From NCBI RefSeq assembly GCF_000225505.1, contig NZ_BACI01000109.1, positions 1 through 35,056 on the forward strand: a DNA stretch of 35,056 bases, read 5' to 3'. The notes below the pieces were generated by a model. The model was not told the DNA's origin. It saw only the letters and a program-made list of their open reading frames with translations, and made no database searches. This DNA is from Gordonia alkanivorans NBRC 16433. Its GTDB lineage: Bacteria > Actinomycetota > Actinomycetes > Mycobacteriales > Mycobacteriaceae. Both the position numbers and the translations under genes were made by a program. Below, piece by piece: positions 12,677-20,624 of the stretch (its first letter is position 1; each line of letters begins with the position of its first letter).

Positions 12677-13141
12677 ATGACCATCGGCCAGGAGATGTGG
12701 CTGGATCCGGGCCCTCCGCTGCCGCGCCGCACGTGGCAACGCAGGACCCGGGTGCCGGTCATCGTGGGTACGACGATCGCGATGGTGCTGTTCGCGGCCG
12801 TCGCGCTCGGCGCCCTGCTGTTGGGTGTGCTGCGCACCCCGACCTTCACCGCGAAGGGCGGCGTCGTCGCCGACTGCGCGACAGAGCTTGCTGCGGCGCC
12901 CGGCGGCGGACAGATCGCCCGGGGGACACCGGTCTTCGTCTACGACGCCGCGGGCGGAGAGGTTGCGACGACCTCGCTGAGCGGGTTTCTCCGCAGCGAC
13001 ACGGGCTGCCAACTGACGTTCGAGGTCGACGGGGTGGAGTACACCGATGCCGGCTATGTCGTCCGCGTCGGCGAGAGCTTGTCACAACCGGTGTCGACCG
13101 CTGCCCTCCAGAAGGGTGCGGTCCTCCGGCCGTTCGGCTGA
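12677..13141 (+). CDS. Small single-pass membrane protein with extracytoplasmic domain
   Basis: I do not recognise the family. The 154-residue protein has a proline- and arginine-rich cytoplasmic start, one transmembrane helix at about residues 28-53 (VPVIVGTTIAMVLFAAVALG and onward), and a ~100-residue outer domain. That domain contains two cysteines (in VADCATEL and DTGCQLTF) that could form a disulfide, and looks beta-rich. It begins 10 bases after tesB and may be co-transcribed. The RBS before ATG 12677 is weak; a second ATG at 12695 directly abuts AGGAG, which is too close for normal use. Its conservation beside tesB elsewhere is not known to me. Confidence 0.75.
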   Translation: MTIGQEMWLDPGPPLPRRTWQRRTRVPVIVGTTIAMVLFAAVALGALLLGVLRTPTFTAKGGVVADCATELAAAPGGGQIARGTPVFVYDAAGGEVATTSLSGFLRSDTGCQLTFEVDGVEYTDAGYVVRVGESLSQPVSTAALQKGAVLRPFG

Positions 13142-13187
13142 ATCCTCCGGGTCTTCGCCGTTCTCCCGCCGCGACATGGGCGGCAGT

Positions 13188-13273
13188 TGTCCGGACAGGC
13201 GGTGAACCCCGGGTTAAACTTCGCCGGATCAATGGTGGGCCCGGACACGTTGTGTCGATTCCTTTTTCGACAC
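13188..13273 (+). promoter_or_regulatory. Candidate promoter, operator and leader hairpin of the BacA-like transporter
   Basis: CGGACA (13192-13197) and TAAACT (13215-13220) form a plausible -35/-10 pair with a 17-base spacer. The -35 lies inside the perfect 10-bp palindrome TGTCCGGACA (13188-13197), which could be an operator. Downstream, GTGTCGA (13252-13258) pairs with TCGACAC (13267-13273) around an 8-base pyrimidine-rich loop, giving a hairpin within the ~115-base leader. Confidence 0.45.
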
Positions 13274-13342
13274 CCCGCAGTCAGCCGGGCCGCGATGTCG
13301 CCGGGATTCCCGGCTGCGACATCCGAGGCGTAGGGAGTGTGC

Positions 13343-15325
13343 GTGGAGTACAGCATCGACTGGGGTAACGAGGTCTGGGCCAGCCTGAAGTGGCTGGCCA
13401 TCGCATTCGGCATCTCCGCGGTCGCGATGCTCGTCATCGGCTTCCTGCTCGCTCGCTTCAGCCGATGGGGCCGGCCGCTGTGGCGCGTGATCGGTGGTTT
13501 CTTCACCGAGCCCGGCACCCGTCTCAAGGCCTGGGGACTGGCCGCGCTGCTCACGGTGCTCGCACTGCTCGGTGTGCGGATCACCGTGCTGTTCTCCTAC
13601 TTCAGCAACGATCTGTTCACAGGTCTCCAGACCGCCGCCGAGGGACTGGGGGCCGGCGGCCCGCAGGGGGCCGAGATGCTGCAGATGGGCAAGGACGCCT
13701 TCTGGCACTCGATGGCGGTGTTCGGCATCCTCGCCACAGTCCACGTCGTGCGCACGATGATCGAGATCTACGTCGGGGCAGCCTTCGAGATCAACCTGCG
13801 CCGCTGGATGACCGGCGGCGCGGCGGCGGACTGGATGGACGGGCGTGCTTTCTATCGCAATCGTTTCGTCGACCTGAGCTCGGGCCTCATGCGCCGGAAG
13901 TGGTTCCGCCGCACGTCGGAGCCGTCGCAGAAGCCGACCGACATCCATCCCGGCGTCGACAACCCCGACCAGCGCATCCAGGCCGACATCACCAACGTCG
14001 CCTCGGTCGGGTCGTCGCTGCTCTGGGGTGGCGGTGGCTCGTCGACCAACGGTGTGCTGACCGCGGTCGCCTCGATCGCGTCGTTCTCGAAGATCCTGTG
14101 GGACCTCTCGGGCCCGGTGACGCTCCTCGGCGTCGAGATCCCGCGGATGATGATGTGGCTGGTCCTGGTGTACGTGCTCGTGACCAGCGTCGTGGCCTTC
14201 GCCATCGGCCGCCCGCTCATCCGACTCAACTTCTGGCAGGAACGTCTCACCGCGAACTTCCGCTACGCCCTCGTCCGAGTCCGCGACGGGGCCGAGAACA
14301 TCGCGTTCTATCGCGGCGAACGCGTCGAGCACAACGGCCTGATGTCACGCTTCGCGGCGGTCATCAGGAACTACTGGCAGATCATCCACGTCCAGATGGC
14401 CTTCGTCGGCTGGAACTTCAGCGTCAGCCAGCTCGCGGTGGTGTTCCCGTACCTGGTTCAGATCCCACGATTCTTCGACGGGCAGATCAAACTCGGCGAC
14501 ATGCAGCAGACCGCATCGGCCTTCGGCGAGATGCACGACGCGTTGTCGTTCTTCCGGACCGCGTACGACGACTTCACCGGCCTGCGCGCCTCGATCATCC
14601 GTCTCGACGGGCTCGCCGATGCCGACGTGAAGTCGCGTGCCATGCCCGAGATCACGACCGTGGATCGGGACCGGGCTGTTCGTCTCGCCGATATCAGCGT
14701 CAAGACCCCGACCGGCGACGAACTGATCCGCGCGCTCAACATCTCGCTCGACCCCGGTGACGCACTCGTCGTCAAGGGCCGGTCCGGTTCGGGTAAGACC
14801 ACCTTGCTTCGCGGACTCGCGGGCCTGTGGCCGTTCATCGATGGTGAGTTCTCCCGTCCACCGGACGCGCACACCTTGTTCCTGTCCCAGATGCCCTACA
14901 TCCCGCTCGGTGACCTCCGTACAGCCGTCGCCTACCCGGCGCTGCCCGACGATGTCGGTGACGAGGCGATCAAACAGGCTCTGGAGCAGGTCTTCCTGCC
15001 GCACCTGACCGGCCGCCTGTACGACGAGGAGGACTGGGCCAAGGTCCTGTCGCCGGGTGAGCAGCAGCGCGTGGCGTTCGCCCGAATCCTGTTGACGAAG
15101 CCGCAGGCGGTGTTCATGGATGAGGCGACCTCGGCGGTCGACGAGGGCCTCGAGTACGCGCTGTATCAACTGGTACGCACCGAACTCCCGGACACGATCC
15201 TGGTGTCGGTCAGCCACCGCAGCACCACCGATCAGCACCACACCGAAGTGCTCGAACTGACCGGTGACGGGGCGTGGACTCTGTCGTCGATCGACTCGAG
15301 TCCTTCGCTTGACAAACGGTCTTGA
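13343..15325 (+). CDS. bacA: BacA/SbmA-type ABC transporter, fused permease and ATPase (Rv1819c-like)
   Basis: The 660-residue protein joins an SbmA/BacA-type membrane domain (about 6 helices, residues 1-~440) to an ABC ATPase. Walker A is GRSGSGKTT (~479-487), the signature is LSPGEQQR (~569-576) and Walker B is AVFMDEATS. It closely resembles M. tuberculosis Rv1819c (639 residues), a broad importer of hydrophilic solutes linked to vitamin B12 and antimicrobial peptide uptake, including shared stretches such as NPDQRIQ, YRGERVE and WAKVLSPGEQQRVAFARILLTKP. Direction and substrate here are inferred. GTG 13343 is chosen because AGGGAG (13331-13336) is well spaced for it; GTG 13337 directly abuts that site. 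A B12-dependent enzyme, EutBC, lies 3 kb away. Confidence 0.88.
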   Translation: MEYSIDWGNEVWASLKWLAIAFGISAVAMLVIGFLLARFSRWGRPLWRVIGGFFTEPGTRLKAWGLAALLTVLALLGVRITVLFSYFSNDLFTGLQTAAEGLGAGGPQGAEMLQMGKDAFWHSMAVFGILATVHVVRTMIEIYVGAAFEINLRRWMTGGAAADWMDGRAFYRNRFVDLSSGLMRRKWFRRTSEPSQKPTDIHPGVDNPDQRIQADITNVASVGSSLLWGGGGSSTNGVLTAVASIASFSKILWDLSGPVTLLGVEIPRMMMWLVLVYVLVTSVVAFAIGRPLIRLNFWQERLTANFRYALVRVRDGAENIAFYRGERVEHNGLMSRFAAVIRNYWQIIHVQMAFVGWNFSVSQLAVVFPYLVQIPRFFDGQIKLGDMQQTASAFGEMHDALSFFRTAYDDFTGLRASIIRLDGLADADVKSRAMPEITTVDRDRAVRLADISVKTPTGDELIRALNISLDPGDALVVKGRSGSGKTTLLRGLAGLWPFIDGEFSRPPDAHTLFLSQMPYIPLGDLRTAVAYPALPDDVGDEAIKQALEQVFLPHLTGRLYDEEDWAKVLSPGEQQRVAFARILLTKPQAVFMDEATSAVDEGLEYALYQLVRTELPDTILVSVSHRSTTDQHHTEVLELTGDGAWTLSSIDSSPSLDKRS

Positions 15326-15380
15326 CCTGCAGGTTGTCGATCCGGGTCGCGTTTGCGTGAACCGATCCTTGCTGCTGCAA

Positions 15381-15427
15381 CTACTCGCTAGTGTGATGCG
15401 CAACACAACCATCGCACTGGCGAGTAG
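15381..15427 (+). promoter_or_regulatory. Long imperfect inverted repeat upstream of the acyl-CoA synthetase
   Basis: Arms at 15381-15398 and 15410-15427 match at 16 of 18 positions, with an 11-base loop. In RNA both mismatches become G-U pairs, giving an unbroken 18-bp stem. The right arm runs into the AGGGG ribosome-binding site (15426-15430) of the gene starting at 15436. TAGTGT (15389-15394) inside the left arm could also be a -10 box, so the element may be a repressor site or an RNA hairpin controlling translation. A terminator for the upstream transporter is less likely, as no T-run follows. Confidence 0.7.
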
Positions 15428-15435
15428 GGGCCCAG

Positions 15436-17274
15436 ATGACCGCAGCAGACCTGATCACCTTTCCCCATGAGACCGGCGTCGACGTGTCGACGCTCCCGGC
15501 CGCGTTCCAGCAGACCGTCACCGTCCGTCCGGACGCCGTGGCGATCCGTACCGTCGGTGGCATCCAGCAGCTCACCTGGTCGCAGTACGCGACCCGCGTG
15601 GAGGCGATCGCCGGCGGTCTCGCCGCCCTCGGCGTGGGGCGCGGGGACACGGTCGGCATCATGCTGACCAACCGGCCGGAGTTCCATCTGGTCGACACCG
15701 CGGCACTCCACCTCGGTGCGGTCCCGTTCTCGATCTACAACACCAGCGCCCCTGACCAGATCGAGTACCTGTTCGGCAACGCCGAGAACAGGATCGTGAT
15801 CACCGAGCAGGTCTTCCTGCCGGTGATCACCGCCGCGAACACCGGCGTCGAACGCATTGTCGTCGTCGACGACGTGGCCGACGGCGCCATCTCACTCGAC
15901 GACGTCGAACGCACGCCTCCGCCAGAGGGTTTCGACTTCGCCGCGTCGTGGCAGGCAGTCGAACCCGAGGACCTCGCGACCCTGATCTACACATCGGGCA
16001 CCACTGGGCCGCCCAAGGGCGTCGAGATCACCCATCGCAACATCGTCGCGGAGATGGCGGCTCTCGCCGAGAAGCTCGACGTGGGATTCGACGACCGCTC
16101 GATCTCGTATCTGCCGGCTGCCCACATCGCCGACCGGGTGTCGTCGCATGCAGCGAACCTGATGCGCGGGATACAGATCACCACAGTGCCCGATCCGCGC
16201 GAGATCGCGACGGCTCTACCCGAAGTGCATCCGACGTTCTTCTTCGGGGTTCCGCGGGTGTGGCAGAAGATCCGCGCCGGCATCGAGGCCAAGGTCGCCG
16301 AGGAGTCCAGTCCGGTCAAGAGGGCTCTCGCCGGTTGGGCTTTCGGGGTCGGCGCATCGACCGCGCAGGCGCGTATCGACGGCAAGGGGAGCGGCCTTCT
16401 GGGCGGCGTCCAGCACGGAATCGCCGACAAGCTGGTCCTGCACAAGGTGCGTGCCGCACTCGGACTCGACGAGGTGGTCTTCGCGGGATCGGGAGCCGCG
16501 GCGATCCCGGTAGAGGTGCTGAAGTTCTTCCTGGGGCTGGGGATTCCGATCCTGGAGGTCTGGGGGATGTCGGAGACCACCGGCGTCTCGACGATGACCA
16601 CCCCGGACAATCTGAAGATCGGCACCGTGGGCCCGCCGATACGAGGGATGGAGGTCAGGCTCGCCGACGACGGTGAACTGCTCGTCCGCGGCCCCGTCGT
16701 GATGCGCGGCTACCGCAACCAACCCGAGAAGACGGCCGAGACGATCGACGCCGACGGTTGGCTGTCCACCGGGGATATCGCGAAGATCGACGACGACGGC
16801 AACGTGATCATCGTCGACCGCAAGAAGGAACTCATCATCAACGAGTCCGGAAAGAACATGTCACCCACCAACATCGAGAACGCGATGAAGGCGGCGTCGT
16901 CGTTGATCGGTCAGGTCGCGGCGATCGGGGATTCGAAACCCTATGTGTCCGCACTCGTGGTCCTCGACCCGGAGGCAGTGGCGGTACGCGCCAAGAGGCT
17001 GAGCATGCCGAACGCCGACCTGGCCGAGTTGTCGACGCATCCCGAGATCGTGGAGGAGGTCTCGTCGGCGATCCGGACCGGCAACGGAAAGCTGTCCCGC
17101 GTCGAACAGGTGAAACGATTCACCATCGTCCCGGCGGCGTGGGACCCGGGCGGCGACGAGCTGACCCCGACGATGAAGTTGCGTCGCAACCCGATCGCGG
17201 CCAAGTACGCAGCCGAGATCGGCGCACTGTACGAATCGGAGCCGGGTGGGTCCGTCGTGGATCTGCGGTCATGA
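15436..17274 (+). CDS. fadD: Long-chain fatty acyl-CoA synthetase (FadD15-like AMP-forming ligase)
   Basis: The enzyme activates fatty acids with ATP to acyl-AMP and then acyl-CoA. The 612-residue protein has the ATP-binding loop YTSGTTGPPKGVEITHRN at ~185, VWGMSETTG, and the hinge region STGDIAKIDDDGNVIIVDRKK followed by LIINESGKNMSPTNIEN. This is the FACL layout of long-chain enzymes such as mycobacterial FadD15. Chain-length preference cannot be read directly. AGGGG precedes ATG 15436. The stop overlaps the next start as ATGA. A strong inverted repeat just upstream suggests regulation. Confidence 0.92.
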   Translation: MTAADLITFPHETGVDVSTLPAAFQQTVTVRPDAVAIRTVGGIQQLTWSQYATRVEAIAGGLAALGVGRGDTVGIMLTNRPEFHLVDTAALHLGAVPFSIYNTSAPDQIEYLFGNAENRIVITEQVFLPVITAANTGVERIVVVDDVADGAISLDDVERTPPPEGFDFAASWQAVEPEDLATLIYTSGTTGPPKGVEITHRNIVAEMAALAEKLDVGFDDRSISYLPAAHIADRVSSHAANLMRGIQITTVPDPREIATALPEVHPTFFFGVPRVWQKIRAGIEAKVAEESSPVKRALAGWAFGVGASTAQARIDGKGSGLLGGVQHGIADKLVLHKVRAALGLDEVVFAGSGAAAIPVEVLKFFLGLGIPILEVWGMSETTGVSTMTTPDNLKIGTVGPPIRGMEVRLADDGELLVRGPVVMRGYRNQPEKTAETIDADGWLSTGDIAKIDDDGNVIIVDRKKELIINESGKNMSPTNIENAMKAASSLIGQVAAIGDSKPYVSALVVLDPEAVAVRAKRLSMPNADLAELSTHPEIVEEVSSAIRTGNGKLSRVEQVKRFTIVPAAWDPGGDELTPTMKLRRNPIAAKYAAEIGALYESEPGGSVVDLRS

Positions 17275-17708
17275 CCGCCGACGACGACTCGGCGGGTCCC
17301 GAACTCGGTCCGGTCGACTACGTCGTCGTCGAGTGGGCGGGGACGCAGCCCACGGGTGAGGCGTTGCCCTACCTGATGGACCTGATCGACCGCGGGATCG
17401 TGCGACTCATCGACATCGTCTTCGTGTCGAAGGCGACCGACGGCACCATCGCCGAGCTCGGGATCGGAGAGCTGGGCGCCGAATTCGCGATCTTCGACGG
17501 TGCGGCGACGTCGATTCTCGACGACACCGACATCCGCGAGGCCGCCGCCGCACTGGAACCCGGTTCCAGCGCAGCGATTCTCGTGTGGGAGAACCTGTGG
17601 GCGGCGCCGTTCGCCACCGCCCTGCGCAACAACGGCGGGCGAGTGGTCGCGTCGGGCCGGATCCCGGTCGACGCGCTGCTCGAGACGCTCGACGCGATCG
17701 AGGAATGA
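17271..17708 (+). CDS. DUF6325-like small acidic protein
   Basis: The 145-residue protein begins MTADDDSAGPELGPVDYVVVEW and resembles the DUF6325 family of actinobacteria, whose members start ELGPVDYVVV and contain segments like LMDLIDRGIVRLIDIVFVSK. It is acidic, has no signal peptide or membrane helix, and looks like a small ferredoxin-fold-type domain. The function is unknown. It overlaps the acyl-CoA synthetase stop by 4 bases and is followed after 13 bases by a SHOCT-domain gene, so the three are one transcript. DUF6325 and SHOCT proteins are often neighbours, which suggests a shared role. Confidence 0.82.
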   Translation: MTADDDSAGPELGPVDYVVVEWAGTQPTGEALPYLMDLIDRGIVRLIDIVFVSKATDGTIAELGIGELGAEFAIFDGAATSILDDTDIREAAAALEPGSSAAILVWENLWAAPFATALRNNGGRVVASGRIPVDALLETLDAIEE

Positions 17709-17721
17709 AGGGACAGGTGTC

Positions 17722-18057
17722 ATGCCAGGTCTGATCCGCGGGGTCGCCCGCACGGCCGTCATCTCCGGAACCGCCACGGCGGTGAGCAATCGGGTGTCCC
17801 GACGCCAGGCGAGTCGCTGGGCACAACAGGGCACCGTCACCCAGCAGGATCCGACCGCTCAGCAGTACCCGCCACCCCAGTACGCGCCGACCCCGTACCC
17901 GGAGTCGCCGCCCCCGCCACAGCCGCCCCGACCGCCGGCGCAGTCGAGCAGTACGGACACGATCACGGCTCTGAAGGAACTCGGTGCGCTGTATCAGCAG
18001 GGCATCCTCACCGAAGCCGAGTTCGCCGCGCAGAAGGCCAAGATCCTCGGGATGTGA
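17722..18057 (+). CDS. SHOCT-domain protein with proline-rich linker
   Basis: The 111-residue protein has a basic N-terminal segment (MPGLIRGVARTAVISGTATA, residues 1-20), a Gln/Pro-rich linker at ~40-75 and a C-terminal SHOCT domain (LKELGALYQQGILTEAEFAA and onward). SHOCT domains are short helical oligomerisation modules at protein termini. No catalytic domain is present, so it may be an adaptor or scaffold for the DUF6325-like protein encoded just before it. ATG 17722 has the purine-rich AAGGGACAGG upstream. It is convergent with eutC, with 21 bases between the stops. Confidence 0.85.
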   Translation: MPGLIRGVARTAVISGTATAVSNRVSRRQASRWAQQGTVTQQDPTAQQYPPPQYAPTPYPESPPPPQPPRPPAQSSSTDTITALKELGALYQQGILTEAEFAAQKAKILGM

Positions 18058-18078
18058 GGGTTGGGACCGGGCACCAGG

Positions 18079-18879
18079 TCAGGACGGCTCGACGGTGAGC
18101 TCGTCTGCGTCGTCGAGGTTTTCGCGGGCGGCCTGGCGGGAGGTGTCCTTGAGCGCCACCCCCGACCGGCCGAGTTTGCGGGCGCCGTCGACCAGTGCGG
18201 TGGTGATCCGTGCGGCGACCTCGTAGTGCAGTCCGTCTGGCGGGTGGATGTTGGAGATGCAGTTGCGATCGGCGTCGGTGCGGCCGGGCCGGGGCAGATG
18301 GGTCAGGTAGATGCCGAGGCTGTCGGCGACCGACAGTCCCGGCCGTTCACCGATGATCACGATGAGGGTCGTCGCGCCGAGTGCCTCACCGATGTGGTCG
18401 CCGAGTGCGACGCGTGCCTGGGTGGCGATCACCGGCGGCGCGATGGTGTAGCGATCCTCGAAGGCGTCGAGGAGTGCGGCCACGAGGCCGTGAGCATGAT
18501 CGACGACCGCGCGCGGCGACAAGCCGTCGGCGATGACGATGCCGATCTCGGCGCCGCACTCGGTGAGGGCGGACAGATCCTCCGGCATCCGGCCGAGATC
18601 GGGCCGGCGCAGGTACTCGCCTCGGTCGGACGCCCGGCTCGTCACGACGACCGGATCGCCGAGGTCGAGGTCGGCGAGCGACTCGGCGACGGCCTCGGCG
18701 TCGAGGGGTTCGTGAACGGCGTCCCGCGCTGCCGCGTGCGCAGCCTGGAACTCCAGCACGCGACGCGACGGCAACGAGTTCCCGGCGCGCCCCAAACCGA
18801 TGCGCGCCTGAGTGGTCCGCCGCATCGCGGCCCAGACGTCGTCGCCGTCGGAGACCGGAGACCGGTCCGGGGTGCTCAT
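18079..18879 (-). CDS. eutC: Ethanolamine ammonia-lyase small subunit
   Basis: EutC is the small subunit of the adenosylcobalamin-dependent lyase that converts ethanolamine to acetaldehyde and ammonia, and it helps bind the cobalamin. The 266-residue protein has the expected segments TQARIGLGRAGNSLP near the start, VVIADGLSPRAVVDHA-like sequence in the middle, and TLIVIIGERPGLSVADSLGIYLT and NCISNIHPPDGLHYE near the end. The start ATG overlaps the eutB stop by 4 bases (ATGA). Its own stop is 21 bases from the convergent SHOCT gene. Confidence 0.94.
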   Translation of the reverse strand: MSTPDRSPVSDGDDVWAAMRRTTQARIGLGRAGNSLPSRRVLEFQAAHAAARDAVHEPLDAEAVAESLADLDLGDPVVVTSRASDRGEYLRRPDLGRMPEDLSALTECGAEIGIVIADGLSPRAVVDHAHGLVAALLDAFEDRYTIAPPVIATQARVALGDHIGEALGATTLIVIIGERPGLSVADSLGIYLTHLPRPGRTDADRNCISNIHPPDGLHYEVAARITTALVDGARKLGRSGVALKDTSRQAARENLDDADELTVEPS

Positions 18880-20285
18880 CGCCCGGCCGCCAGGGGCAGG
18901 AGCGGGGAGGAGGCCGGATCGACCGGGAGGATTCGGCCGTCGGCGTCGGACATGCCGAGTCGGGCGAGCCACGCCTCGAACTCCGGCGCGGGGCGCAACC
19001 CGAGTGCCTGGCGGACGTACAGCGCGTCGTGGAACGCCAGGCTCTGGTAGCCGAGCATGACGTCGTCGGCGCCGGGCACCGCGATCACGAACGCCGCACC
19101 GGCGACACCGAGGAGCGTGAGCAGGGTGTCCATGTCGTCCTGGTCGGCCTCGGCATGGTTGGTGTAGCAGACGTCGACGCCCATCGGGAGTCCGAGGAGC
19201 TTGCCGCAGAAGTGATCTTCGAGTCCGGCGCGGATGATCTGTTTGCCGTCGTAGAGGTATTCCGGGCCGATGAACCCGACGACGGTGTTGATCAGCAACG
19301 GGTCCAGTGCGCGCGCCACCGCGTAGGCCCTCGTCTCGAGGGTCTGCTGGTCGACGGGCTTGCCCCCGGTGCCGAGGTGGGCGCCCGCCGACAATGCGGA
19401 CCCCTGACCGGTCTCCAGGTACATGACGTTGTCGCCGACCGTGCCGCGTCGCAGGGACCGGCCGGCCTCGTTGGCCTCCTGCAGGATCGAGAGGTTCACC
19501 CCGAATCCCGTGTTGGCTCCTTCGGTTCCGGCGATGGACTGGAACACGAGGTCCACCGGGACGTTCTGACCGATCAGGTCGACGGTGGTGGTGACGTGGG
19601 AGAGGACGCAGGACTGCATCGGGATCTCGAACCGCTGACGGATCTCGTCGAGCATGTGCAGCAGGTCGGCGGTCGCCTGTGGTGAGTCCGACGCCGGGTT
19701 GATCCCGATCACCGCGTCGCCACAACCCATCAGCAGGCCGTCGAGCGTGGCTGCGGCGATTCCGCGCGGGTCGTCGGTCGGGTGGTTGGGCTGCAGGCGG
19801 GTGGCGATCCGGCCGGGGAGTCCGATCGTGGTGCGGAAGGCCGAGGTCACCCGGATGGCCGAGGCAACCAGGATCAGATCCTGGTTGCGCATGATCTTCG
19901 ATGTCGCGGCCGCCATCTCAGGAGTGACAGCAGGGGAGATGCGGGCGATGCGTTCGGCAGCGTCGGCGCGGGTGGAGATCTCGAGCAGCCAGTCGCGGAA
20001 CCCGCCGACGGTCAGGTGCGAGATCTCGTCGAAGGCCGCGCGATCGTGGGTGTCGACGATGAGCCGGGTCACCTCGTCCGACTCATACGGGACGAGGAGA
20101 TCGACGAGAAATTCCGAGAGCGGGACATCGGCCAATTGCCATGCCGCAGCTGCACGTTCGGCATCCGACGTGGCGGCGCAGCCGGCCAGCTCGTCACCCG
20201 AGCGGCGGGGTGTGGCCTTCGCCATGAGTTCGACGAGGCCGTCGAACTCATAGGTCGTGCCGGAGATGGTCTGGGTGAATCTCAT
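18876..20285 (-). CDS. eutB: Ethanolamine ammonia-lyase large subunit
   Basis: EutB is the catalytic TIM-barrel subunit. The 469 residues compare with 453 in E. coli. The substrate-site sequences are TRLQPNHPTDDP (Arg and Gln), GINPASDSPQ (Asn) and YLETGQGSALSAGAH, where Glu291 matches E. coli Glu287. No eutA reactivase, eat permease, aldehyde dehydrogenase or microcompartment gene is nearby. TAGACT (on the - strand, 20295-20300) is a candidate -10 box 9 bases before the ATG, suggesting a very short leader. It is divergent from the alicyclic-acid operon across a 339-base gap with a large palindrome. No B12 riboswitch was found upstream. Confidence 0.95.
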   Translation of the reverse strand: MRFTQTISGTTYEFDGLVELMAKATPRRSGDELAGCAATSDAERAAAAWQLADVPLSEFLVDLLVPYESDEVTRLIVDTHDRAAFDEISHLTVGGFRDWLLEISTRADAAERIARISPAVTPEMAAATSKIMRNQDLILVASAIRVTSAFRTTIGLPGRIATRLQPNHPTDDPRGIAAATLDGLLMGCGDAVIGINPASDSPQATADLLHMLDEIRQRFEIPMQSCVLSHVTTTVDLIGQNVPVDLVFQSIAGTEGANTGFGVNLSILQEANEAGRSLRRGTVGDNVMYLETGQGSALSAGAHLGTGGKPVDQQTLETRAYAVARALDPLLINTVVGFIGPEYLYDGKQIIRAGLEDHFCGKLLGLPMGVDVCYTNHAEADQDDMDTLLTLLGVAGAAFVIAVPGADDVMLGYQSLAFHDALYVRQALGLRPAPEFEAWLARLGMSDADGRILPVDPASSPLLPLAAGR

Positions 20286-20473
20286 GGTCCCCGAAGTCTA
20301 GGTTCGCCCGGCCCGCTGTGCATGACGAACAGCGGCTCTTCGAGTGACCTCCCGCGTGCGGGTTTCCTTCCCGCCGGACTGATTCCCTCCCGCGGGTCAG
20401 GCCTGACACGCGGGAGGGAAACCGGCCCGCGGGAAGGCGGTCCTCCGCATCAGCATCGGCACGGGAGTGACCC
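20286..20473. other. Divergent eutB/badI-like intergenic region, GC-rich part
   Basis: This stretch holds no gene. It contains a small hairpin CCCGC-GT-GCGGG (20351-20362) and the 38-bp palindrome listed separately. An outer pair, CCTTCCCGC on the left and GCGGGAAGG on the right, flanks that palindrome. The nested inverted repeats could bind a regulator or form a cruciform between the two divergent promoters. Confidence 0.6.
20383..20420. repeat. 38-bp near-perfect palindrome
   Basis: The two 19-base halves meet at AGG|CCT with no loop and match at 18 of 19 positions. The outer 12 bases are TTCCCTCCCGCG and its reverse complement, and the core is GTCAGGCCTGAC. The only mispair is G at 20395 opposite A at 20408. 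It lies 98 bases upstream of eutB and 54 bases upstream of the -35 box of the rightward operon. Confidence 0.92.
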
Positions 20474-20505
20474 TTGACACGTCCGAACCGATGAATGTAC
20501 GTTCA
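20474..20505 (+). promoter_or_regulatory. Promoter and overlapping TetR-type operator of the alicyclic-acid operon
   Basis: TTGACA (20474-20479) is a consensus -35. TACGTT (20498-20503) is a fitting -10, with an 18-base spacer. The pseudo-palindrome TGAATGTACGTTCA (20492-20505, 12 of 14 symmetric) covers the -10, so a bound dimer would block transcription. The predicted start near 20510 leaves a ~115-base leader before the first gene. The TetR protein encoded at the operon end (25186-25860) is the obvious candidate repressor. Confidence 0.75.
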
Positions 20506-20624
20506 CTCATACCAACACACGAGTTCATCAACAGACTCGTACCTCTCGAAAAATCGCCGCTGATCACCGCAGATGCCCGTACGGACGTGCCTCGGGCGAT
20601 CCCCCACCGCAAGGAGTGAACAGG

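Noticed and set aside
15399..15435. Intrinsic terminator after the BacA-like gene
   Set aside because: The hairpin is strong, but no T-run follows and the right arm runs into the next gene's RBS, so regulation of fadD is the better reading.
20286..20480. Cobalamin riboswitch upstream of eutB
   Set aside because: No B12-box-like sequence (GCCACTG) was seen on the - strand; the structure present is a long perfect-type palindrome instead.
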